From assembly GCA_016195405.1 (NCBI GenBank), contig JACPZP010000002.1:1-55823 (forward strand): 55,823 nt of DNA. Direction: 5' to 3'. Positions 35,853 to 44,180 of this stretch are shown here, piece after piece. The DNA comes from Planctomycetota bacterium (GTDB taxonomy: Bacteria > Planctomycetota > Planctomycetia > Gemmatales > Gemmataceae). Position numbers and translations under genes: made by a program. The stretch's first letter is position 1, and each line of letters begins with the position of its first letter. A model generated the notes under the pieces. That model was not told the DNA's origin and did not search any database. It worked only from the letters and a program-made list of their open reading frames with translations.

Positions 35853-36218
35853 TCATGGAAAGTGAGTGTTCATCCATTCCGTCACTGCTTGCGCCGAACC
35901 TCCTTGATTGAGAATGCTTAAAAGGTCTTTGAAGGATTGTTGTCCACCCTGTCCAAGCGGCCCCAGCGACTCAGTCAAGTAACTCACTACGCTAAGCAGT
36001 CCCACTTGAAAGTTGTTGAACTTGCCTTCGGTGACGCAACATTCGCAGAGAACACGAACAGCAATGTCCTTGGGCGTTAGGTTATTCGATTCGGCGTCGA
36101 GGAGGATATCCTCAAGCCCCTCAAGCCCCCATTCCTCCATGAATTCGGAGAACGGGAAGCCACGCAAGCGACATGCGTTAATTGCCGCCGCCTTCATGGC
36201 AGCAACTTGCGACTTCAT
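35853..36218 (-). CDS. Small partner protein of Panacea-like gene
   Basis: This 121-residue protein is mostly helical (AAAINACRLRGFPFSEFMEEWGLEGLEDIL, VRVLCECCVTEGKFNNFQVGLLSVVSYLTES) with no motif known to me. Its ATG overlaps the stop of the upstream gene by ATGA, which indicates a coupled two-gene unit. In toxin-antitoxin pairs with a Panacea-type antitoxin, the small partner is usually a diverse toxin. That assignment is only contextual, and the partner roles could be reversed. Confidence 0.6.
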   Translation of the reverse strand: MKSQVAAMKAAAINACRLRGFPFSEFMEEWGLEGLEDILLDAESNNLTPKDIAVRVLCECCVTEGKFNNFQVGLLSVVSYLTESLGPLGQGGQQSFKDLLSILNQGGSAQAVTEWMNTHFP

Positions 36219-36793
36219 CGGGCGACGCTCGCAACATTGTTTTCTGTCTGGATTTGTTGGTCAACCAACGCCAATGCTAATTGCTCGTCAAGCTCAGCAA
36301 GTCGTTTTTGTTTTGTTTCAAACTCGTCGCCTGGAATGAGGTCCACATAAATGTCAAGAATCGATCCGCTCTTCCCTTCGTTCCATGCCCTCGAATGCTC
36401 GTGGGTGATTTGCGAGACTTCCGCGACCGTTCTTGGACTTACGAACGCGGCGGCCTTGCTTACCGCATCCAGGGCATCTGCAGGAAGCAAGGGGCCGGAA
36501 AGTCCTTGTTGCGTCAGCACGAAGCGAAATTCAGGAAAGGGGCCTTCCTCAATTCTTTCAATTTTCAAATACCCTTTGTTGGTCAAACTCGAGAACAAAG
36601 CGCTACTGTTGTAGATTCCAGGACCCTGAGTCATGTGCGCAATCGGCCAATCGGTGAGGATCCCGGGAAAGTCTCGTGCGTAATACAGGTGTGCGAAGTA
36701 AAACGCCTGGAACAACTTTGTCTTGCTGTCCCAAATGCCGTTCGTTTCACGTATCAGGCCCAGCACAACCCGCTGGGCATCGGCTCTCGCCAT
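36215..36793 (-). CDS. Panacea/DUF4065-like protein, candidate antitoxin
   Basis: This 192-residue protein begins MARADAQRVVLGLIRE. Its core (TKLFQAFYFAHLYYARDFPG, WPIAHMTQGPGIYNSSALF, NKGYLKIERIEEG) matches the helical Panacea (SocA-like, DUF4065) arrangement K-L-x2-A-x-Y-x-A-H plus the M-x-x-G-P-G loop. The C-terminal half is charged, ending in a possible coiled coil (KQKRLAELDEQLALALVDQQ). The ATG at 36793 has GGGAG upstream; an ATG at 36814 is also open. Panacea domains neutralise many toxins. The downstream partner overlaps by four bases. The family call is from pattern recall. Confidence 0.5.
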   Translation of the reverse strand: MARADAQRVVLGLIRETNGIWDSKTKLFQAFYFAHLYYARDFPGILTDWPIAHMTQGPGIYNSSALFSSLTNKGYLKIERIEEGPFPEFRFVLTQQGLSGPLLPADALDAVSKAAAFVSPRTVAEVSQITHEHSRAWNEGKSGSILDIYVDLIPGDEFETKQKRLAELDEQLALALVDQQIQTENNVASVAR

Positions 36794-36888
36794 CGTGTCT
36801 GCTCCCGCATCCAAAAGGAGATATCGTAAGTGAACACGGCAATTCTACCCGATTTCCAAACACTTGTCGCACTCAATGACGTACGGAT

Positions 36889-38145
36889 TTAGGCGGAACC
36901 CGAGTTAAGGAGAAGGCGCAGTGTCTGCACGACCATGTCCGCAAACGTCGGATCGTTAATGTGCATGCCTAACTCGACAAGCTTCACTTGCGGCCCAAGC
37001 CAGTTGCGAATGCTCTGAAAAAGCGCTCGATCCGCCTCAGGCCACCAAAAAGGCTGCCCCTCCCGGTCGATCGCCGACACGCCGCGCAAGGGCACGAGGA
37101 TCGCCGTCGGCCCACGGGCGGCACTGGCTTTCTCGGCGATCTCCCTGCCCAGCTTGTCGTTCTCCTCCGGCGTTGTCCGCATCAAGGTCACACTGGGATT
37201 GTGCTGATAGAATCGGCGGCCCTTGAACTTCTCCGGCACCGTCTCGGGCGGTCCAAAGTTCACCATGTCGAGCGCGCCCAGCGAGATGACTTGAGGCACT
37301 CCTTTAAGCCCCGCCGCGGTAAGCCGATCCTTGCCCGCGGACAATATTCCGCCAACCAACTCGTCGGCCAACTCGGTGGTGGTAAGGTCGAGAACGCCTT
37401 CAATGATTCCGTCGTTAATAAACGCTTCCATTGTTTGGCCGCCGGTGCCCGTGGCATGAAAGACCAGCACTTCATGGCCGGCCGCTTCGAGTTGCGTTCG
37501 GCAAGCGCTAACGCAAGGAGTAGTAACGCCGAACATGGTCGCCGCGATAAGTGGCGGCAAATTGTCAATTGTCAATTTGCAATTGTCAATTTGCAGTTTC
37601 TCTACATTCTCGCCCCTCAAAACCATACCCGCCATTGCCAAAGCCGCATTGGTCAGCACCTGCCGGCTGATGCGATTGAGGCCGCTGATATCGACGACCG
37701 AGTGCATCATGAGAATGTCGCGGACGCCGACCCATTGCCTGACCTGGCCGCTGGCGAGCGTGCTGACCATGATTTTCGGGACGCCAAAAGGCAGCGCCCG
37801 CATCGCCGCCGTGCCCATCGTGGTGCCCGCGGAGCCGCCGAGGCTGAGGATGCCGTCGACCTTTCCTTGTTGGTGCAGTTCGACGACGAGCTTCGCCGCC
37901 CCGCGCGCCGCCGCCTCCACCGCCTGGCCGCGATCATTGGCTTTCCGCACGGCCTCGAGCGACATTCCCGCGGCGGCGAAGATTTGGTCGCTGCCGATGT
38001 CCGGCGGGAATGGAGGAGATTGCGTGCCGGCATCGATGACGAGCGTGGAGACGCCGCGACTACGGAGCAGATCGCGGACGAATTGGTATTCGGCGCCTTT
38101 AGTGTCGAGCGTGCCGAGAAGAACGACGGGCATGAGCGCTTGCAT
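36889..38145 (-). CDS. UPF0261 / Tm-1-like ATP-binding protein
   Basis: This protein of about 418 residues has family blocks VVLLGTLDTKGAEYQFVRDLL at the N-terminus, LSLGGSAGTTMGTAAMRALPFGVPKIMVST, MMHSVVDISGLN, AATMFGVTTPCV, FHATGTGGQTMEAFI, and the conserved ISLGALDMVNFGPPETVP. This is the N-terminal (Tm-1-like, nucleotide-binding) half of a two-domain protein whose C-terminal half is a TIM-barrel. In many bacteria the two are separate adjacent genes. Here the TIM-barrel gene lies about 1 kb away on the other strand and is damaged. Starts at 38145 (GAGG adjacent) and 38133 are both plausible. A repeat-derived insert KLQIDNCKLTIDN lies between the two lobes (37558-37600). Confidence 0.9.
   Translation of the reverse strand: MQALMPVVLLGTLDTKGAEYQFVRDLLRSRGVSTLVIDAGTQSPPFPPDIGSDQIFAAAGMSLEAVRKANDRGQAVEAAARGAAKLVVELHQQGKVDGILSLGGSAGTTMGTAAMRALPFGVPKIMVSTLASGQVRQWVGVRDILMMHSVVDISGLNRISRQVLTNAALAMAGMVLRGENVEKLQIDNCKLTIDNLPPLIAATMFGVTTPCVSACRTQLEAAGHEVLVFHATGTGGQTMEAFINDGIIEGVLDLTTTELADELVGGILSAGKDRLTAAGLKGVPQVISLGALDMVNFGPPETVPEKFKGRRFYQHNPSVTLMRTTPEENDKLGREIAEKASAARGPTAILVPLRGVSAIDREGQPFWWPEADRALFQSIRNWLGPQVKLVELGMHINDPTFADMVVQTLRLLLNSGSA
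37558..37600. repeat. AT-rich repeat (ATTGACAATT units) inside UPF0261 gene
   Basis: The unit AATTGTCAATT is repeated and alternates with AATTTGCAATT, giving an AT-rich, self-complementary block in a GC-rich gene. In frame it encodes KLQIDNCKLTIDNL. The same kind of peptide (KLQIxNxKLQI) is one I recall from repeat-derived stretches in planctomycete proteins. Confidence 0.75.
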
Positions 38146-38389
38146 CCTCAAAGAAGTCTGCGACTCTGCAACGAAAACCGGGTAGAAAGTCTACTGAGGA
38201 CAAGTCCTGCTCCGGTTCGAAATCGATAGGCTCCGTTCCCGGACGGAAAATTGTCAACGTGCGAAGAGTGGGCTGGAGAATTCCGACTGCCGGCACGCCG
38301 GCGGCGAGGAACTGATTGACACGCCGAATCATTCTTCCCCAGCGAAACTCTGGCTCGTCAACTTCGATGACAAGAGAAGGGACTGGCAT
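38099..38389 (-). pseudogene. Uma2-family C-terminal fragment
   Basis: About 96 codons begin MPVPSLVIEVDEPEFRWGRMIRRVNQFLAAGVPAVGIL and continue to FLPGFRCRVADFFE. This is the second half of an Uma2 protein (VIEV.., then the helix with V-x-x-F-L-A-A-G-V-P, and the late LPGFRCxVADFF). The N-terminal catalytic half is missing. The fragment's 3' end overlaps the 5' end of the UPF0261 gene. It is probably a decayed copy rather than a functional gene, though a shortened protein might be made. Confidence 0.7.
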
Positions 38390-38519
38390 AGTTCGCGCCC
38401 CTGTTTGTTGGTCTCGTTTACGACATGATATAGAATCATTGCACAACCCTGCCAATTGCAAAGGCGAGTATAGGTCCATCGCCCCGCCGTTGAGGAGCAT
38501 CCACCAAAAGTTGCGTAAC

Positions 38520-38666
38520 ATGCGCCCGATGTATCTCACCATCTATGTTGCGTCAGTCGTGTCGGCGCTATGCGCTGGCTGCCTGGCGGTGGTGTACATT
38601 GTCATGACTGAGCTTAAGTATCAGTTCCAAATTGGCGTCGCCCGCTGGACAGTGTCGCAGGAGTAG
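38520..38666 (+). CDS. Small membrane protein (hypothetical)
   Basis: A 48-codon frame encodes one hydrophobic span (IYVASVVSALCAGCLAVVYIVM) and a short soluble tail. It ends two bases before the GTG of the next gene on the same strand. I recognise no family. Close spacing suggests the two are translated together, but the evidence for this small frame is limited. Confidence 0.4.
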   Translation: MRPMYLTIYVASVVSALCAGCLAVVYIVMTELKYQFQIGVARWTVSQE

Positions 38667-38668
38667 TC

Positions 38669-39118
38669 GTGAGCGAGGACGCCGTCTTCGTCGCTTCGTG
38701 GTATGCTCATCAAATCTACAAGTTCGATTTTGAGGGGAACTTGCTAAACACGTTTTGTCAACGAGGTGCGCGCTCGATCTCGAAGCGTGACGAGTTCATC
38801 GTTGTACACTTCGCCGGAAAAGAGCAAGTTCTGGATGATCCGGCTTTCCGTGTTAAAGATCCCGGCGCAACCACGGCTGCCGTCGAACGAACCTGGTGGG
38901 GCCACCCGTTGTTGGTGGTGCGTCGCGCCGACGGAGTAACCACTATTGCGCCATTGCAGCCTTGGTATATGACCGTTCTGTGGAATACGTACCCAGGCGC
39001 CTTGTGGCTGCCCATAGCTGTTGTTTTAGGTGGGGTCGCCCTGTGGACGCGTAAACGAATTCGTGGGCTGGATCAATCCGCGGCCGCGATCACAAGTTTT
39101 CGCTCAACGGAAGCGTAA
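38669..39118 (+). CDS. Hypothetical protein with C-terminal membrane helix
   Basis: The 149-residue protein starts with GTG (MSEDAVFVASWYAHQIYKFDFEG), has a soluble region, and a C-terminal hydrophobic span (ALWLPIAVVLGGVALW) followed by a basic stretch (TRKRIRG). No family is recognised. It may form a unit with the 48-codon membrane protein just before it. Placement between the Uma2 remnant and the damaged TIM-barrel gene suggests a region that has been rearranged. Confidence 0.5.
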   Translation: MSEDAVFVASWYAHQIYKFDFEGNLLNTFCQRGARSISKRDEFIVVHFAGKEQVLDDPAFRVKDPGATTAAVERTWWGHPLLVVRRADGVTTIAPLQPWYMTVLWNTYPGALWLPIAVVLGGVALWTRKRIRGLDQSAAAITSFRSTEA

Positions 39119-39169
39119 TCGACTGGCTGGACTTAGAATCATCACGTCGCCTTGCCGAAGAGGTTCACC

Positions 39170-39890
39170 ATGAGCGTGCCTCGCCAACAAATCCTTGAAC
39201 GCCTCCGGGCCCAAATCGCCGCGGGCAAGCCGATCATCGGCGGCGGGGCCGGCACCGGCATCAGCGCCAAATGCGCCGAGGCCGGCGGCATCGACCTCAT
39301 CATCATCTACAATTCGGGCCGATTTCGCATGGCCGGGCGCGGCAGCCTATCCGGCATGATGCCTTACGGGGACGCCAACCAGATCGTCATGGAAATGGCC
39401 CGCGAAGTGTTGCCCGTCGTCAAGAAGACTCCTGTTCTGGCCGGCGTCTGTGGCACCGATCCGTTTCGCATCATAAAGCTCTTTTTGCGTGAGGTGCAGG
39501 CCGCAGGCTTTTCCGGCGTGCAGAACTTCCCGACGGTCGGCCTGATCGACGGCCAATTCCGCCAAAACCTCGAAGAGACCGAAATGGGCTATGGGCTTGA
39601 AGTCGAAATGATTCGCGCGGCCGCCGAACTAGGCCTTCTGACCTGCCCGTATATCTTCAATGAGGACGAAGCCCGCGACATGGCCAAAGCCGGCGCTCAT
39701 ATATTAATCCCGCACATGGGCTTGACGACCAAAGGTTCCATTGGCGCCCAGACAGCCATGACGCTCGAACTACATCTTGCGCAATACCAACGGAATCGTC
39801 GGCTTCTTCGGCGCGTCGAGCATCGAGCGGTTGCCGACGGAAGCTGCGATTACGGGTTGTGTGCGCAGGTTCAAGGACATCCACTTCTGA
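39170..39890 (+). pseudogene. TIM-barrel (PEP hydrolase-like, COG5564) gene with internal frameshifting deletion
   Basis: The start [26 protein letters not shown] and the blocks [30 protein letters not shown] and [13 protein letters not shown] to AMTLE are typical of the TIM-barrel partner of UPF0261 proteins. After the GAA at 39767-39769 the expected segment is missing, and the sequence continues in another frame as [30 protein letters not shown] (broken here in description), ending FKDIHF and a TGA at 39888-39890. That tail is the family's normal C-terminus. About 35-40 codons appear deleted, with a net frame change. In the original frame the reading runs on into the downstream phosphodiesterase gene, giving a spurious fusion. 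A sequencing error could not easily remove this many bases. Confidence 0.85.
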
Positions 39891-39898
39891 GGAATACG

Positions 39899-41641
39899 AT
39901 GAAAGGCTTTCGCCGCGGATTTCTGCTGCTGTTTTTGATGTTCGCGCCACTCATCGGCCTTGAGCACCTGGAATGTCTACTAGCTGCTGGGGATGAATCC
40001 GACGGCCCCAAGATCCGCCTCGCAGTCATCGTCGTTTTCGATCAGATGCGCGGCGACTATCTGGAAAAGTGGAAAGACCTGTTCGAAGGCGGCGGCTTCA
40101 AGCGCCTCCAGCAAGACGGCGCCTGGTTCACGAATTGCCATTATCCCTATTCCGATACGCTGACCGCGCCCGGTCACGCGTCGCTCGTGACCGGCACGTC
40201 GCCTTACAAGCACGGCATCATCGCCAACAGTTGGTATGACCGCGCCAGCGGCGAGATTGTCGGCGCGGTCGAGAGTGAGCGCTACCATATCGTGCCGCAG
40301 CTTCCCGCCAAAAATGACAAGAACGCCACCAACACCACGAAGGAACTTGGCGCTTCGCCGCTCAGGCGTTGCGAGGAGTCCATCGGCGATGTAATTTTCC
40401 GCCGCAGCAAGGGGCGGGCCAAGATCGTTTCGCTCTCGATCAAGGATCGTGCCGCGATTTTGCTGGCTGCCTTGCGAGCGCAGTTCGTCTACTGGTTCAG
40501 CACCCTCCGAGGCGGCTTCGTCACCTCCAGTTACTATCAAGACGACCTTCCCGGTTGGGTGCGCGACTTCAACAAACGCAAGCTGCCCGACACCTGGTTC
40601 GGCAAGGACTGGACCCGCATTCGCGAAGATCGCGACTACGCCAAGTTCAGCGGCCCCGACAACGTTTCTTTCGAAGGCATCGGCATCGCTCAGGGACGCA
40701 CATTTCCCCATCCCATGAAGGGCGGGCTCCAACAAATTGGCCAGAATTACTACGAAGCTCTGACGTTTTCGCCTCGCGGCAGCGAGCTGCTCCTCGACTT
40801 CGCCAAAACCGCGATCGACGCCGAAAAGCTCGGGAAGAACGAGGTCACCGATCTTTTGTGCTTGAGCTTCTCCAGCAACGATCTCATTGGCCACTGTTGG
40901 GGACCGGACTCGCAGGAAGTGCTCGACATAACCCTGCGCTCGGACCGCCTCATGAAGGAGTTGCTCGACACGCTCGACGCCAAGGTCGGCAAGGGGCGCT
41001 ATGTGATCGCGGTCAGCGCCGATCACGGCATCTGTCCGATTCCCGAAGTCGCCAAGTCACAGGGCAAGGACGCGGGCCGGGTCGATCCCGAGCTGCTCAA
41101 GAGCCAGGCCGTCGCACATTTGCAAGAGACTTTTGCCCGGAACAAGAAGACTCTGCCCTGGATTGAAGCCACGGCCGGCCAATGGGTCTATCTCAATCGC
41201 GGCGTGCTTCGTGAGCTGGGGCTTGAACAGAAGGTGGTGGAACGGGAGCTGGCCGACTGGCTCGTCAAGCAGCCCGGCATCCAAGATGCATTCACGCGCT
41301 CGCAACTTCAGAGCAAAGAGGGGCAGGGGCCTCTCGTCGAAAGCGTCCGCAAGAGCTTCTTTCCCGAGGCATCGGGCGACGTCCGAGTCTTGCTCAAACC
41401 GCATCACCTGTTCAGCAATCCGCCCAAGTCGAGCCGATCCGAGTACTACCTGACTACGCACGGTTCGCCGCATCCCTACGACACCCATGTGCCGCTCCTG
41501 GTCATGGGCCCCGGCATCCAACCTGGCGTGAAGTCGGAACGTGTCACGCCGCAAACGCTGACCACCATCCTCGCGAAAAGTCTGAGCCTTTCCTTGCCAT
41601 CTGCGGCTGAGGCGCCGCTGCCAAAGGGGTTGTTTCGGTAG
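39899..41641 (+). CDS. PafA-like alkaline phosphatase / type I phosphodiesterase
   Basis: This 580-residue protein has an N-terminal signal/anchor ([17 protein letters not shown]). It also has the alkaline-phosphatase superfamily metal and nucleophile motifs: [30 protein letters not shown] (nucleophile Thr region), [29 protein letters not shown] and a late [15 protein letters not shown]. These match the phosphate-irrepressible PafA type, which hydrolyses phosphomonoesters outside the cytoplasm. The ATG at 39899 follows the end of the damaged TIM-barrel gene by eight bases. Because of that gene's frameshift, an 829-residue open frame covers both, but the real start is here. Confidence 0.9.
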   Translation: MKGFRRGFLLLFLMFAPLIGLEHLECLLAAGDESDGPKIRLAVIVVFDQMRGDYLEKWKDLFEGGGFKRLQQDGAWFTNCHYPYSDTLTAPGHASLVTGTSPYKHGIIANSWYDRASGEIVGAVESERYHIVPQLPAKNDKNATNTTKELGASPLRRCEESIGDVIFRRSKGRAKIVSLSIKDRAAILLAALRAQFVYWFSTLRGGFVTSSYYQDDLPGWVRDFNKRKLPDTWFGKDWTRIREDRDYAKFSGPDNVSFEGIGIAQGRTFPHPMKGGLQQIGQNYYEALTFSPRGSELLLDFAKTAIDAEKLGKNEVTDLLCLSFSSNDLIGHCWGPDSQEVLDITLRSDRLMKELLDTLDAKVGKGRYVIAVSADHGICPIPEVAKSQGKDAGRVDPELLKSQAVAHLQETFARNKKTLPWIEATAGQWVYLNRGVLRELGLEQKVVERELADWLVKQPGIQDAFTRSQLQSKEGQGPLVESVRKSFFPEASGDVRVLLKPHHLFSNPPKSSRSEYYLTTHGSPHPYDTHVPLLVMGPGIQPGVKSERVTPQTLTTILAKSLSLSLPSAAEAPLPKGLFR

Positions 41642-41664
41642 AATAGGACTTGCAATACCGAGAG

Positions 41665-43095
41665 ATGAATCTCATGGAATTCTCGCGTCGCCATTTTCTC
41701 TGGCAATCCGGCGGCGGCCTAGGCGGCATCGCGCTGGCGTCTCTGCTTGGCCGTGACAACCTCCTGGCACAGCAGTCGCCGCGCCAAGATCTCAACGGCG
41801 GCTTGCACCATCGCGCTCGCGCCAAGCGCGTCGTGCAGCTCTTCATGTCGGGGGCGGCTAGCCAATGCGATACGTTCGACTACAAACCGCTGTTGATCCA
41901 GCGTAACGGGCAAGAATTCAATCCGGGCGGCCGCGTCGAGTTGTTTCAGAGCAGCCCCGGCGCCGTGATGCAGAGTCCCTGGCGCTGGCGGCAATTTGGC
42001 CAGTGCGGCAGATGGATCAGCGACTTAGTGCCTCACATCGCAAGTTGCGCCGACGACATCGCCTTTCTGCCGGCCATGGTGTCGCGGTCGAATGTCCACG
42101 GACCGGCCACGTTCATGCAGGCGACCGGCTTCGTCTCGCCCGGCTTCCCCAGCGCCGGCGCCTGGGTGAGCTACGGCCTAGGCAGTCTGTCGCAGGATCT
42201 GCCCGCCTTCGTGGTCTTGCCGGACTCGCGCGGCTTCGCTCCCAATGGTCCCGCAAATTGGAGCGCGGGATTCCTGCCCGCAAGTTTCCAGGGCACGATG
42301 GTGCGTGCGAACGATCGCAACCCGATCTTCGACCTCTTCCCAGGACCGAATGAGTACATCACGCGCGACAGCGAGCGCGACGGCTTGGGTCTCCTGCAAC
42401 AGATGAATCGCCGCCACCAGGAAAGCCAAGCGGGCGATTCGCGCCTCGACGCCCGCATCGCTTCGTATGAGCTGGCGGCTCGGCTGCAGCTTTCCGCGCC
42501 GGAGGTGCTCGATATCTCCGGCGAAACAGCAGAGACGCGCCGACTCTATGGCCTGGACCGTCCGATTACGCAGGAGTTTGGCCGCAACTGCCTGATCGCC
42601 CGCCGCCTCTTGGAGCGCGGCGTGCGGTTTGTGCAAATCTGGAGCGGGGCGGACAACGGCTTTCCGCGCCGCAACTGGGATTCGCACGAGGACATCGCCC
42701 GCGACCACGCCGACATGGGCGCGAGCATGGATCAGCCGACCGCCGCTCTCATCAAAGATCTCAAACGTCGCGGCATGCTCGAGGACACGATCATTCTCTG
42801 GACGACGGAGTTTGGCCGCATGCCGTGCAGTCAGGGAAGCCGGGGTCGCGACCACAATCCCTTCACGTTCACCAATTGGCTGGCCGGCGGCGGCATCAAG
42901 GGCGGCGTCACCCACGGGGCAAGCGACGAATGGTCTTTCCGCGCCGTCGAGTATCCGACCTATTGCTACGACGTGCACGCCACGATTCTACACCTTCTGG
43001 GCATCGATCACACGCAGCTCACGTTCCGGCACAACGGCATCGACCGGCGCCTGACCGACGTACACGGCCACGTCATTGAAGTGATCTTGAGTTGA
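41665..43095 (+). CDS. Second DUF1501 family protein, Tat-exported
   Basis: This 476-residue protein starts near MNLMEFSRRHFLWQSGGGLGGIALASLLG, a Tat signal with the SRRHFL twin-arginine motif. DUF1501 blocks include VQLFMSGAASQCDTFDYKP, IILWTTEFGRMPCSQ and GRDHNPFTFTNWLAGGGIKGG. The ATG at 41674 is an alternative start. It follows the phosphodiesterase gene by 23 bases on the same strand, so both exported hydrolase-like proteins may be expressed together. No DUF1549/1553 neighbour is present, unlike the usual planctomycete arrangement. It is only partly similar to the first DUF1501 (6970-8355). Confidence 0.9.
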   Translation: MNLMEFSRRHFLWQSGGGLGGIALASLLGRDNLLAQQSPRQDLNGGLHHRARAKRVVQLFMSGAASQCDTFDYKPLLIQRNGQEFNPGGRVELFQSSPGAVMQSPWRWRQFGQCGRWISDLVPHIASCADDIAFLPAMVSRSNVHGPATFMQATGFVSPGFPSAGAWVSYGLGSLSQDLPAFVVLPDSRGFAPNGPANWSAGFLPASFQGTMVRANDRNPIFDLFPGPNEYITRDSERDGLGLLQQMNRRHQESQAGDSRLDARIASYELAARLQLSAPEVLDISGETAETRRLYGLDRPITQEFGRNCLIARRLLERGVRFVQIWSGADNGFPRRNWDSHEDIARDHADMGASMDQPTAALIKDLKRRGMLEDTIILWTTEFGRMPCSQGSRGRDHNPFTFTNWLAGGGIKGGVTHGASDEWSFRAVEYPTYCYDVHATILHLLGIDHTQLTFRHNGIDRRLTDVHGHVIEVILS

Positions 43096-43113
43096 CCATC
43101 TTCAATAAGCATG

Positions 43114-43214
43114 GCGAGCCGGGAGCGTGAAATGGCGAGCCGGGAGCGTGAGCGACCGGAGTGGGCGACCCGAATCTCCGGGTTCACTCCGGTCGCTAAC
43201 GCTCCCGGCTCGCC
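43114..43214. repeat. GGCGAGCCGG palindrome with duplicated left arm
   Basis: The left arm (from 43134, GGCGAGCCGGGAGCG) pairs with the right arm ending at 43214 (CTCCCGGCTCGCC). A partial extra copy of the left arm begins at 43114. The right half, 43186-43213, is identical over 28 bases to the reverse complement of the LptD-linker segment at 5933-5960. Confidence 0.85.
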
Positions 43215-43245
43215 GCGACTTTTGGGCTACCGCTATAATTCCTGA

Positions 43246-44166
43246 GTGGACAACGGTTTCCTCAAGGACCTGGACCGATTTGGGCCGGACGCAACCCCCA
43301 GGCCGGTGGGCCTGCGCGCCGCCCGAGAGTATTGCGGCAGTCTGACACGAAGGCACTATGAGAACTTCTCGGTGGCGTCGCTCCTTTTGCCCCGACGGCT
43401 GGTGCCTCACTTCCACGCCGTGTATGCTTACTGCCGTTGGGCGGATGACCTGGGCGATGAGACCGGCGGCGGCGCTCGTGCCTTGGAGCTTTTGGCCTGG
43501 TGGCGCGAAGAGTTGTTGCGCTGCTACGGCGACGAGCCTCGCCACCCTGTCATGGTCGCGCTAAGGCCGACGATAGAACGATTCCAAATTCCTCGCGAGC
43601 CGTTTCTCGACTTGCTCACCGCTTTCGAGCAGGATCAGCATGTTAAGCGTTATGAAACCTACGCTCAGTTGCTTGACTACTGTCGCTACTCCGCAAACCC
43701 GGTGGGCCGGCTGGTCCTCTACCTTTGCGAGAGCTTCGACGAGAATCGGGGTCGCCTTTCCGATGCGATCTGCACCGCCCTGCAACTGGCGAATTTCTGG
43801 CAGGACGTGCGGCGTGATTTCGAAATCGGCCGGGTTTACCTTCCGGCCGAAGATCGCAGGCAGTTCGGCTATTCCGACGCCGACTTGGAAGCTCGCCGCT
43901 TCACGCCGGCGTTCCGCGAGCTGATGCGATTCGAAGTCGAACGCGCCCGCGCCTTGTTTCAACAAGGCATGCCCCTTGTTGCGATGATGCCCCCGGAGCT
44001 GCGGCCCGACATCGAGCTGTTTGCGCGCGGAGGCCTTGCGATACTCGATGGCATCACCGCGCTGGACTACAACGTCATGCAAGAGCGCCCGGTGCTTTCG
44101 AAATGGGCCAAAGCCGGACTTCTCGCAGGCGCTCTCTTTGGGCGCATTCGCAGGTCCGCGTGGTGA
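43246..44166 (+). CDS. hpnC: Squalene synthase HpnC-like
   Basis: This 306-residue prenyl synthase starts at a GTG at 43246 and shows the two aspartate-rich motifs: YCRWADDLGDE near residue 70 and a second pair around NFWQDVRRDFEIGRVYLP. The family blocks LTRRHYENFSVASLLLPRR and ANPVGRLVLYLCE are also present. By homology it takes part in the HpnCDE route from farnesyl diphosphate to squalene, the precursor of hopanoids in this phylum. hpnD and hpnE are not in the window. A TATAAT at 43234-43239 ends only six bases before the start codon, so the transcript may be leaderless. The stop overlaps a GTG of the following DUF447 gene. Confidence 0.88.
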   Translation: MDNGFLKDLDRFGPDATPRPVGLRAAREYCGSLTRRHYENFSVASLLLPRRLVPHFHAVYAYCRWADDLGDETGGGARALELLAWWREELLRCYGDEPRHPVMVALRPTIERFQIPREPFLDLLTAFEQDQHVKRYETYAQLLDYCRYSANPVGRLVLYLCESFDENRGRLSDAICTALQLANFWQDVRRDFEIGRVYLPAEDRRQFGYSDADLEARRFTPAFRELMRFEVERARALFQQGMPLVAMMPPELRPDIELFARGGLAILDGITALDYNVMQERPVLSKWAKAGLLAGALFGRIRRSAW

Positions 44167-44180
44167 GCTGTGGTGAAACC

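Noticed and set aside
36988..38229. 413-codon plus-strand frame opposite UPF0261
   Set aside because: It has no domain match, and the minus strand carries all UPF0261 motifs.
39152..41641. A single 829-residue protein joining a TIM-barrel domain to a phosphodiesterase
   Set aside because: The middle part (about 39770-39898) translates to a low-quality segment, while another frame there gives the family's true C-terminus and stop. The fusion is explained by a deletion plus frameshift in the first gene.
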